Assembly (NCBI GenBank): GCA_905250025.1
Contig: CAJNOJ010000352.1
Location: forward strand, 33,535-97,534
Source of the DNA: Adineta ricciae
Lineage: Eukaryota; Rotifera; Eurotatoria; Adinetida; Adinetidae
DNA: 64,000 nucleotides
Direction of reading: 5' to 3'
The position numbers were made by a program, and so were the translations under genes. Position 1 is the first letter of the stretch. Each line of letters starts with the position of its first letter. Positions 56,763 through 64,000 of the stretch are shown here, piece after piece. The notes beneath the pieces are model-generated. The model saw only the letters and a program-made list of their open reading frames with translations, was not told the origin of the DNA and made no database searches.

Positions 56763-59700
56763 ATGTCGATCAATAGTGTTACAACAGCAGGTACTCTTCG
56801 AGGAAGAGAGCAGGATCTCGATGGTGATTATTATGTTATTTATGTTAAAGTCAATAAAGAAGATTCATCTGATTCGAAACGTTTCAACACAGCGGACATG
56901 GGACGATTAAAGCAATATGTGAAAATCACTAAAGTATTCGATGATTTAACTAAATTTCATAGTTATTTACAAACGATCAGAAATGAAAAAGTACTTTTAG
57001 TTTTGGCCATAGGAAGCACATCGGATGAAAAGTGGTGCAAATTTAATGAAAACATTTTTTCAAAAATCGGTTTCAGCACAACCATTTTGAACCATCCGCA
57101 GATTCTTTCGATTTCTATTTTGGAAAATACTAAGTTTACAATTTATAATATGTTATATCCGTTTTCATTACGAAAAAATGTTCTCAAACGAAAACAAACA
57201 ATATTCACAACAAATAATCAAACACAATTATGGAAGAAAGTCAAATCGTTCACCACTGCTCTTTCCACTATCGATATCATCTGTTACGACAAGTATGAAC
57301 TGAATGAACCCAATGCGACATACCATGAACTCAATCGTTCATATTTTCCCAACTACACGATTTGTCGGAACATGTTTAGTGCTTTAAATTGCGTCACATC
57401 GTCTAGATTCCAAACTGTTATCCTGATTGTTGTTGATGAAACTATCGAAAAAATGATACAGAAAATCAATAACGATAAATATGCTTTTCTATTGAGGACA
57501 TTGTCATCAATTTATGTGTACAAACTGAGTGATACTCGTCCATCATACATTCGTGAAATGACGTTCTTCCTTGATCGAGACGATCTAAGCAATGGTTTGA
57601 TGAACGATATCATCGCAGACTTGGTTATTGTTCAAAAGCCAAATTATTGCTTTTCATCGGATAAAAATAATCAACAAATGTCATTGCGAAGTTTGAAAAA
57701 AATTCAATTTGCATTGCAGACGGAAGATTTCAGTTGCCTTCCGCAGATACCATCGGCAAAGTTTGAAATGTTCGAAGAATGTCGAAGACGATATGAAAAA
57801 GATAAAACCGAGTTAAAGAAAATCGCAGAATTCGAAAGAGATTATTTCTCCATGTCGCCGATATTAATGTATACAAGAGACAGTTTTCTCTATCGTTTAC
57901 TAAACGATGCCTGTCGGACAGAGAACATTGATATGATGTACAAATTTCGGTATTATATTCATGATCTTTATAAACAGCTCAGTCAATTACATAAAGAATT
58001 TCTTTCGTCTTTATCGAATTCTGATACACTTCATCTTTATCGCGGCCAATTGATGTCTCGATGCGAATTTGAAAATCTGCAACAAAATATCGGTCAACTC
58101 TACTGCACAAATACATTTCTCTCAACAACGATGGACGCCGCTGTTGCTTTTGCGTATTTTTCATCACCAGGAGATGTTCAACAACCTGACGTTGTCAATG
58201 TTTTATTCATTTACACAATTGACACTCGTCTTCGACATACGAAACCATTTGCTTCGATTGAAAAAGATAGTTGTGCAGCAGACGAAAAGGAAGTCCTGTT
58301 TTGCATGGGTACAGCTTTTCGTATCGATTCGATTGACAGGTCGTCTGACAATCACTTTTGGAAAGTCACAGCAACACTAGTCGAAACTAGTGAACCTAAG
58401 TCAATCACGGAAGTACTTATGAAATCAGATCATTACAACATTGAGATTAACAATTTACAAGAAGTTGAACGTTGTTACCAAGTGATTATTGATGAGTATT
58501 TTGATCATAACGATACTTTTATTCGAGCACAAATTGGCATCGCTCAGATCTATACCTATAAAGGTGAATATTCAGCAGCAATTGAACGTTATGAAAAGGT
58601 AATTTGGAGAAGTCCAAAATTAAATGATAAAATTGAATCTTACATTAAAATTGGTCAGATTTATCGACATAGTTTTGAATATATAGCATCACTGTCAGCG
58701 TATCAAGAGGCACTACAATTGAGTGAAGATAGAAATTCGATAGAGTATATTCAATTGCTTATTTATATTGCTGATGTGCACGAACTACTAAAAGATTATA
58801 ATTCAGCTAAACGACTCTATACAAAAGCTCTTGGTGTTGCAAATGTTCCAACAAATTTACATAGAATGTGCCAGACACGTTTAAATGAGATGAGCGTCAA
58901 AAGTCGCCTGCTCGCGGGTTCAATTGTTCTTCTAGTAATACTTATATTACTTATATTTATGGTTTGTTTTTTCACCGCAATGTATTTCATATTTAAATAT
59001 TGTCCTCAAGTAATTTTGGAAAAATATAATATAATTATGGCTCCTCTTGCGTGCATGCTAAAACCAGGTATGGATATAGTATCAAAACTTGTAATAATAT
59101 TGTTTAATTATTTTGGCACTCTTTTCTTAAACAAACGCGAAAGTTTTATTGTCTATGAGAAACAAGTTACAACTGTAGTGTGGCTATATATGCTGTATGT
59201 CAACATTTTTGTTACTTGGCAACTTGCACCATACTTATGTTCATACATAACAATACCAATTAATGTAATGATTATGAGATTATATCTTTGTTTTGTATCA
59301 TTTTTTATTGAATTCGATTACTACACACATGCAGCTGTGTGTGGTTGGTTTTTACCGGTGCATGATGTTCCTATTTTTACGGTATGTCATTGGTTACTTT
59401 ATTCTACGAAGAAACCTGAATTTATCTTCCATACTAATTATATTCTTTACCTAAAGACACAAATTCGTCAAATCGAGTGTTTAAATCAATTATTCAATCG
59501 CTTTATAAATTTATTAAGTTGTAAAACTCGATTTTATTTTCGTATTTGTTTATTTATTCTATTAGTTATGTATAAACCATATGCACTTCTTCATATTAAC
59601 CACGATCTATCTGAAAAATGGATGGTATTCATCTGTATATATTTAAGTATTTGGTCTCCGAATCCTTTACCGCATTACTTCTTCTTACCATTATACCTCT

Positions 59701-60017
59701 TGGGACAAGGCGGTTTATTCTATACATATATATATATATTATATCCACCACAAGCACTTATATTTGAACCTCTTTTTGAAATAATGAAAAAACGTGATGA
59801 AGAAGAGAGAAAGATTAATTTGCCTGTTGGAACAACGCATGGAAAGACGATTGAACTGAGTTATATTTCATCCTTATATAATCAAGCACAGAATCAATTC
59901 ATCAAGCAGTTTTTAGAATTCCCTCCCATGACTGGATCTGATTTTCTTGTACAGACAGAAAAACAAAAGCGAGCTATTGATCATGAAACATCGCAATTAC
60001 AGATCGTAATTCGTTAA
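56763..60017 (+). CDS. ADP-ribosyltransferase-TPR protein with multispan membrane C-terminus (1084 aa)
   Basis: One exon. Residues about 20-330 form the N-terminal domain also seen in the pseudogene upstream. Residues about 395-550 form an NAD:arginine ADP-ribosyltransferase domain with the R-S-ExE triad: LYRGQ (Arg 427), FLSTT (Ser 454) and EKE (Glu 508/510). Residues about 565-705 hold three or four TPR units (for example GEYSAAIERYEKVI). From residue about 717 the chain changes to about six or seven hydrophobic segments ending in a charged ~70-residue tail. The family transfers ADP-ribose from NAD to arginine in target proteins. The membrane part is unusual and suggests anchoring, with the catalytic part probably cytosolic as no signal peptide is present. 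Target unknown. It starts 75 bp outside block B. Confidence 0.85.
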   Translation: MSINSVTTAGTLRGREQDLDGDYYVIYVKVNKEDSSDSKRFNTADMGRLKQYVKITKVFDDLTKFHSYLQTIRNEKVLLVLAIGSTSDEKWCKFNENIFSKIGFSTTILNHPQILSISILENTKFTIYNMLYPFSLRKNVLKRKQTIFTTNNQTQLWKKVKSFTTALSTIDIICYDKYELNEPNATYHELNRSYFPNYTICRNMFSALNCVTSSRFQTVILIVVDETIEKMIQKINNDKYAFLLRTLSSIYVYKLSDTRPSYIREMTFFLDRDDLSNGLMNDIIADLVIVQKPNYCFSSDKNNQQMSLRSLKKIQFALQTEDFSCLPQIPSAKFEMFEECRRRYEKDKTELKKIAEFERDYFSMSPILMYTRDSFLYRLLNDACRTENIDMMYKFRYYIHDLYKQLSQLHKEFLSSLSNSDTLHLYRGQLMSRCEFENLQQNIGQLYCTNTFLSTTMDAAVAFAYFSSPGDVQQPDVVNVLFIYTIDTRLRHTKPFASIEKDSCAADEKEVLFCMGTAFRIDSIDRSSDNHFWKVTATLVETSEPKSITEVLMKSDHYNIEINNLQEVERCYQVIIDEYFDHNDTFIRAQIGIAQIYTYKGEYSAAIERYEKVIWRSPKLNDKIESYIKIGQIYRHSFEYIASLSAYQEALQLSEDRNSIEYIQLLIYIADVHELLKDYNSAKRLYTKALGVANVPTNLHRMCQTRLNEMSVKSRLLAGSIVLLVILILLIFMVCFFTAMYFIFKYCPQVILEKYNIIMAPLACMLKPGMDIVSKLVIILFNYFGTLFLNKRESFIVYEKQVTTVVWLYMLYVNIFVTWQLAPYLCSYITIPINVMIMRLYLCFVSFFIEFDYYTHAAVCGWFLPVHDVPIFTVCHWLLYSTKKPEFIFHTNYILYLKTQIRQIECLNQLFNRFINLLSCKTRFYFRICLFILLVMYKPYALLHINHDLSEKWMVFICIYLSIWSPNPLPHYFFLPLYLLGQGGLFYTYIYILYPPQALIFEPLFEIMKKRDEEERKINLPVGTTHGKTIELSYISSLYNQAQNQFIKQFLEFPPMTGSDFLVQTEKQKRAIDHETSQLQIVIR

Positions 60018-60883
60018 TTATGTTTTAAGTTAGTGTTATGCTTCCAATCTGTTTAAAACAATTTCTTCAACTTATAGACTTTTGGTAACATTTACGCTGA
60101 TCGTATTCGAATCGCTTGAAACTTTCAAATTTTGTAGACCACGTAGTCCTCTACAAATATTTTTCAACATAAAGAAATAATCTATCTCGTAAGCTATATA
60201 TTAGTTGTAATGTATTTGAGTTTTGTCAAAGTTTTCATTGAATTATACGTGCATATACCTAACTCATCGGTCGAAATTTAGGGTATAACCTTGTGATGAA
60301 AAATACTAGGCCGAAAATACATTTCGCACTTGATACACCTAGTTCAAAAGATTCTCAATTTGAAGTTCATTACTTCTCTGTGTTGAGGAAATTCTATAGA
60401 ACACTGTGCATAAAGTGATTGAGATCATATAGATTATCTACACAATATCGTGTCAGATCGTGCTTATGTTACAAAAAAAAAGAGAAACACTTCTTCGATT
60501 AAAAGGCTTCTCAAAATTTGATACATCATTGACCTATTACCCCACTTCGTAACTTGATAACTTTTCCAATAAAGAGGTGCCACAGATTCATACAGAAGTG
60601 ACAAAAAGAAAAGATTTTACCTAGGATTGAAGACTAAGTAAGTCTCAGGAAAACTCTTTTATTTGAATAATGGCATTGCAGATCATAGTACCAAAATCAT
60701 AGATGTGTTCTTCGTGAAAGTCATCTTTCACTTCAGAGGTTTTGAAAGGGAGTAAAAGAAAGGCTATCTCGGACACCGTAGAAATTGAAAAGAACTTCAA
60801 TTGAAAACAGCTACGGTTATCAGTCACATCCACACACTTCGCCAATATTTAATGTTGTTATCTTGTTCACAAAGATAAACGGA
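60018..60883. other. Intergenic, nothing recognised
   Basis: ART gene 3' flank. A minus frame at 60645-60845 has no recognised motif. Confidence 0.4.
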
Positions 60884-61850
60884 TCAAGAGGGATTGATCC
60901 GATTTTGTTTTCGCCAAAATAAAAGTTGCTTTACGGCTTCTTGACGAAACCGACTGGATGATAGCAGAAACATGTAACAACTTCCCTAGAACGAATCAAA
61001 TATTTATCTACACCACTATAAAACTAAACATACTTACCGAAAAGTACAGATAGTATATCAAATTAGCCATGGTGGAAACGAATCCTTCAATATTCAAACG
61101 ATTCGATGATTTGATCATATTCGATGTCATCAACATATATGTGCCATGAACTCCATACTGAATGTAACTAATCAAGATCAATAGTGCTTCGATCAGAATC
61201 ATTCGAACTAGTTGTCGATCAGCTTGTTGTTCAGCAAGTATGCGTGTCGAATGAATATTTCGGTACGCCAGATATCCAAAGATAACCATTATTGACACTG
61301 GAATAGTACAATTCAGAGTAATAAAGTATACCGATGGATAGTAAACAGCGAAGGAGAGATTATTACTCGCACAGATGTTAGTAGTTGATGAAATATTGTA
61401 GAATACTAGAAATGGAATTCCATGACAAAACCACACAATGATCATCACGATTAAAATTCGATGCGCCAGTTGAATGTTACTCAAACGACGAAGAGAAACA
61501 TTCTGAGATGTGGCAAAGTACTGATCGATCGTTGCCAAACATGAACAAGTTAAACTCAACAGACTGAGAGTAGCGATACTGAAGTTTCTGATTTTACACC
61601 AGCTAACAGAGGTACGAGTGAGATCAATTCCATCACCCGACATAACTATACGTGAAACTAGATTGATCATGATATACAAAATATTGAAAAGAGAACCGAT
61701 GAAAAAATAAAAGATGCAAGAGCTCGTGCGATAAGATCGACCGTTAGAGAACACTAAGATGTTGATTGTATTGCCGAGGATTCCAGCGATAACAAGAAAA
61801 GAACCAAGAAAGAGCGTGAGTTGCTTACCAATGTCTAATAACGAGACCAT
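60884..61850 (-). CDS. Rhodopsin-like 7TM receptor (third copy, 304 aa)
   Basis: Exon 1 is 61850-61038, the intron is 61037-60986 (52 bp) and exon 2 is 60985-60884. It is a near copy of the block receptors, with DQY retained, but exon 2 departs from them after about 20 residues: the tail reads VKQLLFWRKQNRINPS and stops 14 residues earlier. Similarity to the blocks covers only about 60900-61903. It thus includes the gene and about 50 bp of 5' flank, not the rest of the block. This points to a separate, gene-sized duplication. In exon 1 it is closer to copy B than to A over most of its length (for example CKIRNF, NICASNN). Confidence 0.82.
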
Positions 61851-64000
61851 TATTGTCAGTATTTCAAGTATGATCTGTAAGAAATTCAAAGAGGAAATGA
61901 ATTAACTACGTTCACTTGAAGTGTGTAATCGCTGAACTGCGACAGCGCGCTGAAAAACTGAATGTATACACCAGTTTAGTTGTTTTACTCTTGTCGTATA
62001 ATATATCTTTTAGTTAATAACAGCTTTTCTTTGCAAAAAAAAACTAACGTTTCACCAGTGTAAAGGAAGAAGATGGTAGATCTAGTGGCGCAGCTATCCT
62101 TTCATAGAAATACACACCCTGCTCTCAATTATATGTAGTAATGAACAGAATCTTAAAGAGCGACTTCCAAAGTGTCACATACTGATATTTCTTGCAGGTG
62201 CCACACGTCTTTTTAATTTTTTCTTTAGAGGCATAAAATGATACATCCTGGCTAAACGGATCAAAATCCGTGTTTGCAGAAACATCATCGACACACGATG
62301 TTTTCTTGATAATAAGGATGTGTGTGTAAAAGAATCTTAGTTTTTAATTAAAAGTATTAGCGGGAGAAATAAACTCACTGATTCGTCTGGAGAACGTAAC
62401 AATGTAGGCCCGACATTTTCTTTATCGGACGTATTATACCAAGAACAATGAATAGTTAGATCATGCTTAAATAAAGTCAAATTGATGATACCAGAAAGTG
62501 AGTAGCGAGAGTAAATATCGCAGAAACAAGAGACCGTCCTAGGACAAAGATCACGAACATGAAAATCATTTATTTCAAAACAGAAACATCTCGACGGGTG
62601 ATCAATGGATGGATGTGATCCTGGCCATTATATTTACTACCGCCTAAGTACGGTTCATTGACGATATCGTATATAAATTATTATACAAATATTAGTTATA
62701 ATATTAAGCAAAGGTGGTACACACTCAACCATTATTTATATATAAATTGATGTCCGCTGATCATTCACACAATACTAAAAACATTTGTTGTGAAATGAAA
62801 TTCCATTCAGTTTGAATATGTTGTTACACGTACGGAAACGTCTTATTGAGAGAGCTGATAAACAATAACTTAAGACAATCAATACAATTGGAATTGATAA
62901 GATCACTCTAAGAGATGTTAGAACAGTCAAAACTGTTTAGTGAAAGTAAACTTAGAGTACGGTACAATCAAAATAATGACAATTACAATGTTAGTTCCAT
63001 GGAATAAGCATCATTATCATTTGAAATATCTTCACGAAAATTTATTTTGGGTTGATTTTTTTAGGAATTCACGTAAGAAATATCGAACTTGTTTTTGGTT
63101 AACACAAATCGATTATTTTCGAGGTAGATACGCGTATCGAACACCTCAGCACCATGCTTCCACTACGTTTATTAGATTTTTAGTAATCTTTTTCAATTAT
63201 ATTAATCGAATACAGTATAGAAGATGAATTACATTGGAGTTAATAAGATATGTACTGGATTTCTCGATTGTTTACATGTTGAGCTTAAGCACTCATTTTA
63301 ACTGTCAAAAGTTACAATAACAAACATTCAATAATTCATATAGCACAGTAAGAAATCACTTGATGAACATTGTTCTCCATCCGGAAAACCACCATCACTA
63401 AGATTCGAATCAAGTTGTGTCGTATTACGCTATACTATATCGTTCCTGATATACTCATTACGACATTTATTTCAAAATACCATGTTTTCCGTGCGTCTAT
63501 ATTGTTTATATGATGACTCTAGTCGATTATATCACACTCCTATTAATGTACATATCGTAGTATTCTCTTTTATGATTTTTTTCCCACCTTCCTGTTAAAA
63601 GTCCAGTTATATTATGACTGTATCAAACTTGAGAGAAAATATGACAAATCTATCGTAGATTCGACATACATGTAACATTTTTTCTCTCTCCAGACTTCTC
63701 AAAAATAATACCTCGATAAATATTCACTTTTCATTGCCTCTTATTGGATTGTTTGTTCAATGTCTGCTGGAAAGGAGAAAAGTCATGATTTGAAATTATT
63801 GTAAAGATTATGAGCGAGGCACGCTAAGTGGTTTATGATAATGTTATCAATAACCTTGCACTTTTGCATTTTGCATGCTGTCAACATTGGGCACAAGTGT
63901 TTTTTTCTTCTTCAACATGCAAACCGCTTGAATTTCTATACGTCAACGTCGTCGTCCGATCGGAATGTTGTCAGTCAGTTCTCTTTCTTCTTTTTCTCTT
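61851..64000. other. Right end of window, no clear gene
   Basis: AT-rich. A plus frame at 62940-63227 (95 residues, His/Tyr/Arg-rich) has no recognised motif. No repeats, tRNA or mobile element recognised. Confidence 0.45.

Noticed and set aside
62940..63227. 95-residue frame near the right end
   Set aside because: Unusual composition, no motif and no conserved partner in the window.

Overview
The window reads as nuclear DNA of a small-genome animal, most probably a bdelloid rotifer (Adineta/Rotaria-like). The sequence shows AT-rich DNA, closely packed genes on both strands and introns mostly of 43-66 bp with GT..AG ends. It also shows gene families that I know as expanded in bdelloids: F-box/LRR proteins, rhodopsin-like receptors, and ADP-ribosyltransferase/TPR proteins that share an N-terminal domain. 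The organism is inferred from gene content; no rRNA, tRNA or mitochondrial marker is present to confirm it.

Layout. (1) 1-5.6 kb: a small zinc-finger-like ORF, an unknown three-exon gene (674 aa) and a broken fatty acid desaturase. (2) Block A, about 5637-25147. (3) A unique spacer, 25.1-33.7 kb: a short tandem repeat, a truncated receptor, three copies of a permuted papain-fold (LRAT-like) gene, an Mpv17-family gene and a secreted 8-cysteine peptide. (4) Block B, about 33728-56686: a second copy of block A in the same orientation and gene order. (5) 56.7-64 kb: an intact 1084-aa ADP-ribosyltransferase-TPR-multispan membrane protein, a third copy of the block's receptor gene, and a tail without recognisable genes.

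Gene order in each block is: F-box/LRR (+), oxygenase-like/MFS fusion (-), remnant of a bdelloid-type membrane protein (+), lysosomal alpha-mannosidase with 17 exons (+), 82-aa zinc-ribbon protein (+), a zinc-finger gene of which each block keeps a different half (-), PhoD-like phosphatase (+), CS-alpha-beta defensin-like peptide (-), 7TM receptor (-), and a TPR pseudogene that has lost its ADP-ribosyltransferase domain (+). PhoD proteins differ at about 23 of 681 residues and F-box proteins at about 45 of 352, by my own count. The offset between blocks grows from about 28.09 to 31.54 kb because of block-specific indels. The pair could be a true tandem segmental duplication or two diverged haplotypes placed end to end by the assembly; the sequence alone does not decide.

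The genes do not form one pathway. Mannosidase, PhoD phosphatase, the transporter fusion and the (now broken) desaturase are metabolic or membrane functions. The defensin-like peptide, the 8-Cys peptide and possibly the ART and LRAT-like genes would fit defence, which is inference. No transposase, reverse transcriptase, CRISPR array, rRNA or tRNA was recognised.
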